Shown: one piece after another, positions 1 through 7,571 of the stretch
Numbering within the stretch: the first letter of the stretch is position 1
Layout of the letters: each line of letters starts with the position of its first letter
Assembly: GCA_955652155.1 (NCBI GenBank)
Contig: CATPAT010000066.1
Coordinates: forward strand, 1-10,557
Length of the DNA: 10,557 nucleotides
Direction: 5' to 3'
Origin: an uncultured Chthoniobacterales bacterium
GTDB taxonomy: Bacteria; Verrucomicrobiota; Verrucomicrobiia; Chthoniobacterales; UBA10450
Program-made: the position numbers and the translations under genes
Notes under the pieces: model-generated
Told to the model about the DNA's origin: nothing
The model's database searches: none
The model's input: the letters and a program-made list of their open reading frames with translations, nothing else

Positions 1-671
<671 letters not shown>

Positions 672-740
672 TTAGCACACAGCAAGCCACGGGGACGCGT
701 CGACGCACAAGATACTGACGATCAGGGGATAACGTCGCAA

Positions 741-1349
741 ATGGCGCCTTACGTTGCCATCGAATTCGAGACAACGCGTCACAGTCTGCCTGCTACCACG
801 CCATCCAGCCGCGCCAACGCGGCGCACACCCGAAACTCCAAGCGCCAAGTTCTAAAACCCACGGAAAAGCCAATATTCAATACTCAAAATGTGCACGGAA
901 GCGTTTTCGAGTTTGGTGTTTGGATCGTGATCTGGGATTTGGAGGTTGGGATTCGGAGCTTCCCGCTTCGCGGCGGCACAACGCCTGCTCGTTTCGGTGC
1001 CGTGCAAAATTCCCTGCGAAAAGTCGAAGCCGATCCCGACCTCTTCTTTCCTTGCCAGCACTGCAAAGCTGCGTTGGTCGTGAATAAATCGGCTGCGGGG
1101 CTCAGTTTAACCTGCCAAAAGTGCGGCCAGCTAACGACCGTTCCGAAACCGGAGGAGCCGAGCGCGAGCGCATCTGCTTACGCGGAAGAAATTCGAGGAA
1201 AACTGACCGAAAACGAATCGCAGCGCGCCGAAGTGACCGGTTACATCAATCAACTCACGATCCAATTGCATCGTTGGCAATTGCGTTTGCAAACGCTGAA
1301 CGAGCGCAAAGCGCAGCTCGAGAAAGGGCTGGGCGGGAACAAGGCGTAA
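741..1349 (+). CDS. Uncharacterised zinc-ribbon and coiled-coil protein (start uncertain)
   Basis: I do not recognise this as a named family. The open frame gives 202 residues, of which the C-terminal half looks like a real protein. Residues 103-135 form a treble-clef or zinc-ribbon-like unit with two CxxC pairs (C105/C108 and C125/C128) in the pattern FPCQHCKAALVV...LTCQKCGQ. After a Pro/Ser/Ala linker (136-147), residues 148-200 are charged and heptad-like, as in a coiled coil. The first 87 residues read like translated non-coding DNA: they cross a GC-rich hairpin (808-823) and a word repeat (831-955). The ATG at 741 has GGGGA 11 bases upstream. A GTG at 1002 would give a 115-residue protein starting just before the zinc ribbon and is at least as plausible, although it has no clear ribosome binding site. 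There is no signal peptide in front of the zinc ribbon, so it is probably cytoplasmic. It may bind nucleic acid or protein, but nothing here decides that. Confidence 0.55.
   Translation: MAPYVAIEFETTRHSLPATTPSSRANAAHTRNSKRQVLKPTEKPIFNTQNVHGSVFEFGVWIVIWDLEVGIRSFPLRGGTTPARFGAVQNSLRKVEADPDLFFPCQHCKAALVVNKSAAGLSLTCQKCGQLTTVPKPEEPSASASAYAEEIRGKLTENESQRAEVTGYINQLTIQLHRWQLRLQTLNERKAQLEKGLGGNKA
808..955. repeat. Intergenic-type repeat: GC hairpin plus imperfect inverted word repeat
   Basis: A perfect hairpin, GCCGCG-CCAA-CGCGGC (808-823), is followed by a pyrimidine-rich arm built of words such as CTCCAAGCGCCAAG (836-849). Opposite it is a purine/T-rich arm with GTTTGGTGTTTGG (911-923) and GGGATTTGGAGGTTGGG (934-950). 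The arms are imperfectly complementary: the best 14-base alignment, 836-849 against the reverse complement of 931-944, matches at 9 positions. Such CCAA/TTGG word arrays resemble dispersed repeats I recall from soil verrucomicrobial and related genomes; that link is from memory, not from a search. It separates dnaK from the zinc-ribbon coding region. Confidence 0.45.
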
Positions 1350-1403
1350 CGCGGATCGAGCAATTCGACGCCAGTCCGGCTCGGACCTCGATGCCAAATA
1401 AGG

Positions 1404-1425
1404 TCGGCGGAGCCGAGGCTTTTTT
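1404..1425 (+). terminator. Possible intrinsic terminator after the zinc-ribbon gene
   Basis: A 5-bp stem TCGGC/GCCGA with a GGA loop (1404-1416) is followed by GGC and six T residues (1420-1425). It sits 55 bases after the stop of the zinc-ribbon gene and before thyA, the right place to end that transcript. The stem is short and three bases separate it from the T run, so it may be weak. Confidence 0.4.
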
Positions 1426-1454
1426 AACACCGGTGCGAGCCGCACTGGCAGTTG

Positions 1455-1473
1455 CGGAGCGGCCGATCCACCT
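1455..1473 (+). repeat. 19-bp direct repeat, copy 1 (upstream of thyA)
   Basis: The sequence CGGAGCGGCCGATCCACCT occurs here and again, identical and in the same orientation, at 2335-2353. Its core GGAGCGGCCGATCC is palindromic apart from one mismatched pair. The copy ends 41 bases before the thyA GTG start. It looks like a small dispersed REP-like element, but only two copies are visible here. Confidence 0.6.
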
Positions 1474-1514
1474 TTTGCTCTGGCAACTGTCAGGACCCGC
1501 GATAACGTTTTCGC

Positions 1515-2318
1515 GTGCGGCAATATCATGATCTCCTTCGGCTCGTTCTCGACGAAGGTCAGCCGCGCACCGATCGCACCGGTACTGGCACGCTGTCGAT
1601 CTTCGGGGCGCAAGCGCGCTTTGATTTGCGTCCGAGCGGCCCGGGATTTCCGCTGCTGACAACGAAGAAGCTCCACATCAAATCGATCATTTACGAATTG
1701 CTCTGGTTCTTGCGCGGCGACACGAACGTCAAGTATCTAAACGAGCATGGCGTCACGATTTGGGACGAGTGGGCCGATGAAAAAGGAAATCTCGGGCCGG
1801 TCTACGGGGCGCAATGGCGGGATTGGCGCGGCGAAAATGGCGTGCGGGTTGATCAGATCCACAACGTCATCGCCCAGATCAAAAAAAATCCGGACAGCCG
1901 GCGATTAATCGTGAGTGCGTGGAACCCAGCTGAGATCGAAAAGATGGCGCTGCCGCCGTGTCACGTACTTTTCCAATTTTATGTGCAGGGCGACGAACTA
2001 AGCTGCCAGCTTTACCAACGCAGCGCCGACTTATTTCTCGGTGTGCCGTTCAATATCGCGTCGTATTCGCTCCTCACGATGATGGTCGCGCAGGTTGTCG
2101 ACCTTGTGCCGGGCGATTTCGTTCACACTTTTGGCGATCTGCACCTTTACAACAATCATCTCGACCAGGCGCGCGAACAGCTGACCCGTGAGTATCGCCC
2201 TTTGCCGCGAATGAAATTGAATCCGGCGATCAAAAACATCCGCGACTTCAAATTCGAAGATTTCGAACTGGTTAATTACGATCCGCACCCGTCGATCAAA
2301 GCGGCGATTGCAGTCTAG
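1515..2318 (+). CDS. thyA: Thymidylate synthase ThyA
   Basis: This cytoplasmic homodimer methylates dUMP to dTMP using 5,10-methylene-tetrahydrofolate, the folate-dependent source of thymidine for DNA. The 267-residue product is close to the 264 of the E. coli enzyme and collinear with it. Key residues, each offset by 0 or 3 from E. coli, are R21 in DRTGTGT, the catalytic nucleophile C149 in LPPCH, R169 and D172 in QRSADLF, N180 in PFNIASY, and H210 and Y212 in HLYNNH. The C-terminus, [12 protein letters not shown], is the flexible tail that closes over the active site. The start is a GTG giving MRQYHDLL, which aligns with the start of E. coli ThyA; no strong Shine-Dalgarno is visible. No dihydrofolate reductase gene is adjacent. 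The gene stands alone between two copies of a 19-bp repeat. A small hairpin, GCGAT-TGC-ATCGC (2318-2330), overlaps the stop codon. Confidence 0.97.
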   Translation: MRQYHDLLRLVLDEGQPRTDRTGTGTLSIFGAQARFDLRPSGPGFPLLTTKKLHIKSIIYELLWFLRGDTNVKYLNEHGVTIWDEWADEKGNLGPVYGAQWRDWRGENGVRVDQIHNVIAQIKKNPDSRRLIVSAWNPAEIEKMALPPCHVLFQFYVQGDELSCQLYQRSADLFLGVPFNIASYSLLTMMVAQVVDLVPGDFVHTFGDLHLYNNHLDQAREQLTREYRPLPRMKLNPAIKNIRDFKFEDFELVNYDPHPSIKAAIAV

Positions 2319-2334
2319 CGATTGCATCGCCCGA

Positions 2335-2353
2335 CGGAGCGGCCGATCCACCT
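2335..2353 (+). repeat. 19-bp direct repeat, copy 2 (downstream of thyA)
   Basis: This is identical to 1455-1473 and in the same orientation, starting 17 bases after the thyA stop codon. Sequence identity ends sharply on both sides of the 19 bases. The two copies bracket thyA, with an 880-bp period. Confidence 0.6.
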
Positions 2354-2406
2354 CAAATGCTCACTGCACTCTGCGACTTTTTTCTCTTTTGCGGGTTGAA
2401 GTAGAC

Positions 2407-3027
2407 GTGAGGGTATTGAGGGGATGCTCTATCTTGTTCGTTTCTGTCGCGTCGGTGTGCGCGCAGAACGAGAATCCATTCCGGGTCGAGATCGATTTAC
2501 AACAACAAAGCGCTTACTTAATCCGCGGGCGGCGGGTCGTGATGGAATCGCCGATCTCGACCGGCCGTTACGGGCATCTGACCGAGACCGGCTCGTTCAA
2601 AGTGATCGAGAAAGAACTCAACCATCACTCGAGTATCTACGGCAAAATCGTGGACGGCTATGGCCGCACAGTAGTGGCCGATGCCGACGTGGATATGAAA
2701 GTGCCGAGCGGCGGCAAATTTATTCCCGCGCCCATGCATTACTTCATGCGGTTCCATGGCGCCGACGGAATGCACGCAGGTTATTTGCCCGGCTATCCGG
2801 CATCGCACGGCTGTGTGCGAATGCCCGAACAATTAGCGGTCGCATTTTTCAACGCGGTGGAAGTCGGGACACCGGTGCGCGTCTTCGGCCGGACGCCGCG
2901 AACAAATCAATTTTTTCGATTTGGTCCGCAACCGCAGCGCGGACCCTGGCCGTGGTCCAGGCAGCCGATCGGTCCACAATACGAACCGCGCCCTCAGATT
3001 TACGAGTCGCGCCCGGTTTATCCGTAA
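2407..3027 (+). CDS. Exported L,D-transpeptidase (YkuD domain)
   Basis: L,D-transpeptidases of the YkuD family make 3-3 peptidoglycan cross-links or attach proteins to the wall, using a catalytic cysteine in the periplasm. From the GTG at 2407 the product has 206 residues. Residues 1-19 form a signal peptide (MRVLRG, then a hydrophobic stretch ending SVCA before QNENPF). The YkuD domain covers about residues 25-161 and ends in the active-site motif H123-x9-S133-H134-G135-C136-x-R138. Residues 162-206 form a Pro/Arg/Gln-rich tail (PQPQRGPWPW and so on) that may touch the wall or outer membrane. The frame is open back to a TTG at 2308 overlapping thyA, but that extension has no export logic. 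A TTG at 2416 is another possible start. The gene converges with the Prc-type protease. Its exact role (cross-linking or protein anchoring) cannot be read from the sequence. Confidence 0.88.
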   Translation: MRVLRGCSILFVSVASVCAQNENPFRVEIDLQQQSAYLIRGRRVVMESPISTGRYGHLTETGSFKVIEKELNHHSSIYGKIVDGYGRTVVADADVDMKVPSGGKFIPAPMHYFMRFHGADGMHAGYLPGYPASHGCVRMPEQLAVAFFNAVEVGTPVRVFGRTPRTNQFFRFGPQPQRGPWPWSRQPIGPQYEPRPQIYESRPVYP

Positions 3028-3068
3028 GCCGGTGATCGAAAGCTGATCGGCGACGCGCTGACCCCCCA

Positions 3069-3083
3069 CACGCGAGACGCGTG
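3069..3083. repeat. Perfect GC-rich palindrome between convergent genes
   Basis: CACGCG-AGA-CGCGTG is a perfect 6-bp stem with a 3-base loop, flanked by C-rich runs (CCCCCC before, CCCTCCCC after). It lies between the stop codons of the convergent L,D-transpeptidase and Prc-type genes, where it could act as a bidirectional transcription end or a REP-like element. There is no T run, so it is not a classical terminator. Confidence 0.45.
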
Positions 3084-3102
3084 CCCTCCCCAGACAGAGA
3101 AC

Positions 3103-5319
3103 TTACGGCCGCTGCTCGGCCGTTTTCTTGACATTGGTGCTTGCGGTCTTCGGCCCGCGGGAGAGATCGACCAGATCCGCGAGAATATTCAGCGTTTCGT
3201 CACGCTCCGGATCAATCGCTGGTTCCTTGGTGTCATCGGCGGCGCCAATTGTATCGGTGTCGTCATCCGGCGCTGCCTCGGGCGAGACTTTGGTTGCGCC
3301 GTCTTTCGCTTTGGTTTGAGCCAATTTTCCGGGGAACATGATTAGCTGGAGATCTGGTTTGTCGACGGTATCGAGCGTGAGCCGATAAATGCTCGGCTCT
3401 TCTTGGTGGCGGGCGAGACGGTCTTTCGAGCGCGTTTCTTTGCGCAATTTCTCCTCCTGAATTTCTTTTCGGCGCGCGTCTTCATTCAGCGTGATGCGAT
3501 TTTCATCAAGCTTGTGTCGGAGCCGCTCCATGTCTTCCATCACATAATGGAATTCGGTGTCGTGTTGGACGCGCTCGGCCGAGCGCCGTTTCAGTTCCTC
3601 AACAAACAAAGGATGACCATCCGACCATTTGGTATAGCGCGCTTTTGGCACTTCATCGTATGGCAGACAATTCTTCAGCGCGCCTTCACCAAACTCGGGA
3701 AGATCAGTCAGAGTCGGCAGGAGGATATCGGAAGCGACGCCGTGCAGTTGGGTCGAGCCGCCGGCGACTCGATAAAACTTTTGGATCGTCAGTTTGAGCT
3801 CGCCATCATCGTCGGAACGACTCCCAAGCAATGAGGTGAAGCGGCCGATCGGCAGAATTGTCTGGACCGTACCTTTACCAAATGTGTTCTTGTCGCCAAC
3901 GATCACGGCCCGGCCGTAGTCTTGGAGCGCAGCGGCGAAGATCTCACTGGCGGACGCGCTTTGCCGGCTGGTCAAAACAACAAGCGGGCCGGAATAGGCG
4001 ATCCCCGGATCAGGATCGCTGGAGATGACGATGTTCCCATTGGAACCTTTGGTCTGCACGATCGGACCTGATTTCAAAAATAAACCGGTGAGCGAGATCG
4101 CTTCTTCAAGTGAGCCGCCGCCATTGCGGCGAAGATCGATAACCAACCCGCCGATATTTTCTTTCTTGAGGCGTTTCAGTAAGGCGAGCACATCGCGCGT
4201 CGTGCTCTTGGAATGCCGATCCATGTCGGCATAGAACGACGGAAGAGTGAGCCACCCGAGCTTCACCGGATTGCCGTTCTCGTCCTTCTTAATAATAATG
4301 TCGGCGCGCGCTTCCTGGTCCTTCAGTTTAATCTCATCGCGCACGAGATCGACACTCTTGCGTTGTGCCGGATCGGAAGCGTTGGCGGGAATGGCGAGCA
4401 ATCGAACCTTGGTTCCTTTCTTGCCGCGAATCATCTCGACCACTTTGTCCAACCGCATGTCACGAACATCGACAAACTCGCTTTGTCCCTGACCGACGGC
4501 AGTGATTCGATCGCCAACCTTTAACCGGCCGTCGACTTGGGCAGGACCGCCCGTAACAAGGCTTTCGATTTTGGCGTAACCGTCTTCGGTCCGGAGCATC
4601 GCGCCGATGCCAACCAGCGACAGCCCCATCTGAATGTTGAAATTTTTGAAGTCAGCCTTGCTCAGGTACTCCGAATGCGGGTCGTACGTTTGGGCGAGCG
4701 CATCCAGATACAGTTTCACCTGCTCTTCGCGATCTTCCTCGTGGACGTTTCGCGCGATTCGATCATAGCGGCGGCCGACCAATTGCGGCCCGGGTTCGAT
4801 CGGGTGTTCGCTTAGCTTTTCCTGCAACAATTCACTCGCGATGCGGCCGTTCCAGAGTTGATCGGCCTCCGCTTCATCTTTTGGCCACGGCGCTTTTTCC
4901 CGACGCAACTCCACGGTTGCGTTAGTTTTGAAATCCATCGGTTGTTTGAGCAGCTCTTTGATCTTGCCGACTCGCTCGTCGACTCGCTTTTGGTAGACGT
5001 CGTAAATCTCGTAAGCCGGCTTTAGATTTCCGAGCAAAACATCGTCGGCCAAAGCCGTCCCGTACTTTGCGGTCAACGCGTCGACATCTTTCTGAGTGAA
5101 GAAGAGGTGGCTGAAATCGAGCAACTCGAGGTAATTGCGCAGAAATTTCTGCGACATCTCGGCGTTCAGCTGTTGATGGGTGTAATGGCCCTCTTCGAGA
5201 AGGCGACCCACTGAGACGCAGATCTGCTCGGCATCCGATTTTGCCTGCAACGCTTGCGGCGTGGCGGTGATCAAACTGACCGCTGTGATCGCTGTGAGAA
5301 GGGGAAAACGTAATTTCAT
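3103..5319 (-). CDS. prc: Carboxy-terminal (tail-specific) processing protease Prc/Tsp, S41 family
   Basis: Prc/Tsp is a periplasmic serine protease with a Ser-Lys dyad that degrades or trims envelope proteins from their C-termini; in E. coli it also controls peptidoglycan hydrolases. The 738-residue product is slightly longer than E. coli Prc. Residues 1-26 are a signal peptide (MKLRFPLL, hydrophobic core, QALQA). An N-terminal helical domain runs to about 225, a PDZ domain spans about 229-315, and the S41 core about 325-520. The catalytic site is SRQSASASEIF (most likely S456 by spacing) and K482 in NTFGKGTVQ, with the substrate-groove segment LRRNGGGSLEEA at 397-407. The C-terminal part (about 530-690) matches the Tsp C-terminal helical region, followed by an acidic tail (PDDDTDTIG). 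The start at 5319 was chosen because it directly precedes the signal peptide. The frame stays open to an ATG at 5493, giving 58 extra residues with no export signal. It is divergent from the metallo-hydrolase and convergent with the L,D-transpeptidase. Confidence 0.93.
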   Translation of the reverse strand: MKLRFPLLTAITAVSLITATPQALQAKSDAEQICVSVGRLLEEGHYTHQQLNAEMSQKFLRNYLELLDFSHLFFTQKDVDALTAKYGTALADDVLLGNLKPAYEIYDVYQKRVDERVGKIKELLKQPMDFKTNATVELRREKAPWPKDEAEADQLWNGRIASELLQEKLSEHPIEPGPQLVGRRYDRIARNVHEEDREEQVKLYLDALAQTYDPHSEYLSKADFKNFNIQMGLSLVGIGAMLRTEDGYAKIESLVTGGPAQVDGRLKVGDRITAVGQGQSEFVDVRDMRLDKVVEMIRGKKGTKVRLLAIPANASDPAQRKSVDLVRDEIKLKDQEARADIIIKKDENGNPVKLGWLTLPSFYADMDRHSKSTTRDVLALLKRLKKENIGGLVIDLRRNGGGSLEEAISLTGLFLKSGPIVQTKGSNGNIVISSDPDPGIAYSGPLVVLTSRQSASASEIFAAALQDYGRAVIVGDKNTFGKGTVQTILPIGRFTSLLGSRSDDDGELKLTIQKFYRVAGGSTQLHGVASDILLPTLTDLPEFGEGALKNCLPYDEVPKARYTKWSDGHPLFVEELKRRSAERVQHDTEFHYVMEDMERLRHKLDENRITLNEDARRKEIQEEKLRKETRSKDRLARHQEEPSIYRLTLDTVDKPDLQLIMFPGKLAQTKAKDGATKVSPEAAPDDDTDTIGAADDTKEPAIDPERDETLNILADLVDLSRGPKTASTNVKKTAEQRP

Positions 5320-5519
5320 CGGAAAAAGCGCGGCCTTCAGGTTCGCAGACTTTGTGCCCAAACGCAAACAACCAGGAAGAATCGACATGTAAGAGGATGA
5401 GACAGCTTGCCTGCGGAAACATTCAAAATCTGCTTTCGGCGTCCACCTGAGACCGGCATCGGTGAATTCCTCACCTGGCGAGGTGGCTGGCATTCAACCT
5501 ATCGTTTAGAGTCAATCAG
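5320..5519. other. Divergent intergenic region between prc and the metallo-hydrolase
   Basis: These 200 bases must carry promoters for both divergent genes if prc starts at 5319. A perfect inverted repeat, CACCT-GGCG-AGGTG (5472-5485), lies 35 bases ahead of the hydrolase start, and a further CCACCT at 5443-5448 could pair with its right half. This might be an operator or a small hairpin. I could not identify convincing -35/-10 boxes. The region is also open in the prc frame, so part of it could be translated if the ATG at 5493 were used. Confidence 0.3.
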
Positions 5520-6131
5520 ATGAATTACGAGGCGTTTTGCGGCGGTGTTTTCGAGACGAACTGCTATCTGGTCTCAGCGCCCGAAGGCTGGATTCTCTTT
5601 GACGCGCCCCAAGGCGCTTGCGACTGGGTCCAGTCGCGCAATGTCGATCTAAAATTGCTGCTGCTTACCCACGGCCACATCGATCACGTCCAGGACGTCG
5701 CCAAGATCAAAAGTCGGTTCAATTGTCAGATCGGCTGTCATCCCGCGACCGCGCCGATGATTTCGGATCGAGAGTTTTTTCGGAATTTCGGCTTTGAATT
5801 GGAGGTCGAACCGGCGAAGCCGGACTTTTTTATCGAAGAAACGCCGGCTCAAAATTTTCTTGGCACGGAATTTCAAGTGCTCGAAGTACCCGGGCATTGT
5901 CCAGGCAGCCTTTGCTTCTTTTCGCGCAAAGACGAACTGCTTATCGGCGGCGATGTGCTCTTTGCCGGCGGCGTCGGTCGGTGGGATTTGCCAGGCGGAG
6001 ATGTCGATCTTTTGTTTAACGGAATTCGCCAAAAACTTTTTCCCCTTGGTGACGACGTGACCGTCCTGCCTGGTCACGGACCGCCGACCAAGATCGGCAC
6101 CGAACGCCTAACGAATCCGTTTGTCAGCTAA
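5520..6131 (+). CDS. Metallo-beta-lactamase-fold hydrolase (glyoxalase II-like)
   Basis: This is a cytoplasmic two-metal hydrolase of the MBL superfamily, 203 residues with no signal peptide. The metal-binding set is complete: THGHIDH (H51, H53, D55, H56), H126 in PGHCPGS, D145 in IGGDVLF, and H186 in LPGHGPPT. The motifs GHCPGSLCF and GGDVLFAGGVGRWDLPGGD match the YcbL/glyoxalase II-like branch, whose members hydrolyse thioesters such as S-lactoylglutathione or have unknown substrates. The long C-terminal helical domain of true glyoxalase II is missing, so a general thioesterase or detoxifying hydrolase is the safer reading. The ATG at 5520 follows a weak purine stretch. Its stop is 17 bases from that of the convergent small exported protein. 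Confidence 0.88.
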   Translation: MNYEAFCGGVFETNCYLVSAPEGWILFDAPQGACDWVQSRNVDLKLLLLTHGHIDHVQDVAKIKSRFNCQIGCHPATAPMISDREFFRNFGFELEVEPAKPDFFIEETPAQNFLGTEFQVLEVPGHCPGSLCFFSRKDELLIGGDVLFAGGVGRWDLPGGDVDLLFNGIRQKLFPLGDDVTVLPGHGPPTKIGTERLTNPFVS

Positions 6132-6148
6132 TTAGTCGTTCGTTCCGA

Positions 6149-6529
6149 TTAATCCCAGCGGTAGTAATCGCCGCCGCGGACATGCAATCGCACTTCGATT
6201 TGATGCAATTCCGCACGGAGGTTATCGACTTCGCGACGCAGACGCCAACTATCGGACCCGCGGCGATAGCGCCAGTTCACCCGATTCACATCGCCGGAAA
6301 TCCGTTCGACTTCGCGGCGCAAACGCCAATCCCCGCGATAACGGCTCAATTCCCAGCGGACGTGCTGAAGCATCCGATTGAGGCGATTGATGCGCCAATC
6401 TAACCCGTCTCGCCCCGGCGAAACATGGTCCGCGCGGTCGTCCCGATTGTCGTAACGAGAATCGTAAGCGAAAGCCGAGACGCTTCCCAGGCTCATCCCC
6501 AGCACAATGACCAATATCAGTTTCTTCAT
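6149..6529 (-). CDS. Small exported Trp/Arg-rich repeat protein, unknown function
   Basis: No family was recognised. The 126-residue product starts with a textbook signal peptide (MKKLILVIVLGMSLGSVSAFA, cleavage after about residue 21), so it is exported. The mature part is rich in Arg, Asp, Trp and Tyr and contains three imperfect repeats of about 23-28 residues: DWRINRLNRML (from 44), DWRLRREVERI (from 67) and SWRLRREVDNL (from 95). Each looks like an amphipathic helix ending near an Arg/Gly turn (RYRG, RYRRGS, HVRGG). The ATG at 6529 has GGAG 8 bases upstream, a good ribosome binding site; the in-frame ATG at 6541 lies inside that site and is rejected. It follows the kinase gene on the same strand after a 68-base gap containing a strong hairpin. 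It might be a structural or wall-binding periplasmic protein, but that is inference. Confidence 0.75.
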   Translation of the reverse strand: MKKLILVIVLGMSLGSVSAFAYDSRYDNRDDRADHVSPGRDGLDWRINRLNRMLQHVRWELSRYRGDWRLRREVERISGDVNRVNWRYRRGSDSWRLRREVDNLRAELHQIEVRLHVRGGDYYRWD

Positions 6530-6570
6530 AGCGAACTCCATTTGTTTGCAGAGTTCGACGTAAGGCGTGG

Positions 6571-6594
6571 TCGCGCATTCGAGCGAGTGCGCGA
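6571..6594 (-). terminator. Strong stem-loop directly after the kinase gene
   Basis: A 10-bp stem with one G-T wobble (outer arms TCGCGCA and TGCGCGA) closes a 4-base loop, ending 3 bases from the kinase stop codon. It could end or attenuate the two-gene operon ahead of the small exported protein gene, or protect the 3' end of the message. On that strand no T run follows, so Rho-independent termination is unlikely. Confidence 0.4.
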
Positions 6595-6597
6595 AAA

Positions 6598-7569
6598 TTA
6601 CGAGAGGTCGGCCAGAAATTTTTCGAGTGATTCGAGACCGTCGATTTTGCCTACGACTTCGCGAAGTGATTGCACTGCTGTCGGAATGTGTTGAAGGAAA
6701 TGTGTGTAATCTTTGACCAGGCCAAGGAATCCATACGCGCCCAAAGCCTGCATCAACCGCTGCATCGCGCAGAGCCGCAGCGTTTCTAGAAAATCGGAAC
6801 TCGGCTTTTCGCTGCAGTAGTGTTCGAGCAATTCGTCGTGTTCAGCTTGAGTGAGTTCGACGTATGGATCGTAAAGCAATGAAGCCAGGTCGTATTGCGC
6901 GAGACCCGGACGCATTCCCTGAAAATCGATCAAGTAGGCCTGCCCATTCCGAAGCAAAATATTTTGCGATTGGAAATCCCGGTGCACCAAAACCCGAGGC
7001 AGCTCCGCCAGTTTCTCCGCGGTGTCGCGCAACGCAGGGAGCGCCAGTAAATCGTCAATCTTGCCCGGTTCAATTTTGAAATAGCGACCGAGGCAGTTTT
7101 CGAAGAAATAATTCTGCTCCCAAAGATAAAGGGCGGCGTTGAATTCGGCCGGCAAATGCTGATGCATTTCAACACAAACCGATTCGGGCAGTTGGTGCAG
7201 CTTTCGAACTTCGTCTAACGCTGATTCATAGAAGGCGCGTCGCACCAACCAGGATTCGCCGCGATAACCAAACAGATCTCGTTCGCCAAGGTCTTCCAAC
7301 CAGATCAAACCTTCGTCGACGTCGTGGTAATAAATTCTCGGAGCATGAATGTCGTGGGTCTCGAGAAATTGCGCGATCTCGACGTAGTGGCGGTTCTCTT
7401 CGCGCTCGAGATTGTATTTCACCAGGATAAGCGATTGCTCGGACGAGCAACGAACCCGGTAGAATTTCCGGTCCGACCCGCCTTTCTCGATCGGGGTAAT
7501 CTTTACTTCATCGACATTGAATCGCGGAAAGTGTCGGCGCGTCTGGCGAAGCAGGACTTCGGTTCTCAT
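6598..7569 (-). CDS. APH-fold sugar kinase (AmgK-like phosphotransferase)
   Basis: This is a cytoplasmic kinase of the aminoglycoside phosphotransferase/choline kinase fold, 323 residues. An N-lobe with GGSDRKFYRV (30-39), a glycine-rich-like loop, and LVKYN (K51) is followed by the catalytic loop HRDFQSQN (H196, D198, N203) and the metal-binding DFQ at D215. The next stretch, GLAQYDLASLLYD, closely recalls AmgK, the anomeric kinase that makes MurNAc-1-phosphate in Pseudomonas peptidoglycan recycling. The ATG at 7569 lies 2 bases after the stop of the nucleotidyltransferase gene, so the two are almost certainly cotranscribed and translationally coupled. Longer starts at 7629 would overlap that gene and are rejected. 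The partner makes a sugar-1-phosphate kinase much more likely than an antibiotic-resistance enzyme. The substrate (MurNAc, GlcNAc, mannose or another hexose) cannot be read from the sequence. Confidence 0.85.
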   Translation of the reverse strand: MRTEVLLRQTRRHFPRFNVDEVKITPIEKGGSDRKFYRVRCSSEQSLILVKYNLEREENRHYVEIAQFLETHDIHAPRIYYHDVDEGLIWLEDLGERDLFGYRGESWLVRRAFYESALDEVRKLHQLPESVCVEMHQHLPAEFNAALYLWEQNYFFENCLGRYFKIEPGKIDDLLALPALRDTAEKLAELPRVLVHRDFQSQNILLRNGQAYLIDFQGMRPGLAQYDLASLLYDPYVELTQAEHDELLEHYCSEKPSSDFLETLRLCAMQRLMQALGAYGFLGLVKDYTHFLQHIPTAVQSLREVVGKIDGLESLEKFLADLS

Positions 7570-7571
7570 TA

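Noticed and set aside
672..680. TTAGCACAC upstream of dnaK as a CIRCE heat-shock operator
   Set aside because: It matches 8 of 9 bases of the left arm (TTAGCACTC), but the right arm at the required spacing (CGGGGACGC) does not match GAGTGCTAA, so there is no inverted repeat.
1131..1676. 181-residue open frame on the reverse strand across the zinc-ribbon gene and the thyA start
   Set aside because: It overlaps two better-supported genes and shows no domain, signal peptide or sensible composition; it is a GC-rich shadow frame.
2379..2392. T-rich run after thyA as an intrinsic terminator
   Set aside because: No stem of useful length directly precedes the T run.
2424..3035. 203-residue open frame overlapping the L,D-transpeptidase on the same strand
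   Set aside because: It is Arg-rich low-information sequence in the +1 frame, whereas the other frame has a full YkuD active-site motif and signal peptide.
3841..3850. GCGGCCGATC inside the protease gene as a third copy of the 19-bp repeat
   Set aside because: Only about 10 bases match and they encode conserved protease residues (PIGRF), so chance is enough.
5320..5493. 58-residue N-terminal extension of the Prc-type protease
   Set aside because: The extension puts the signal peptide in the middle of the protein; the ATG at 5319 is followed immediately by a good signal peptide.
6598..7569. Aminoglycoside resistance phosphotransferase
   Set aside because: The fold is shared, but the AmgK-like DFQ...QYDLASLLYD region and the coupled nucleotidyltransferase point to sugar metabolism.
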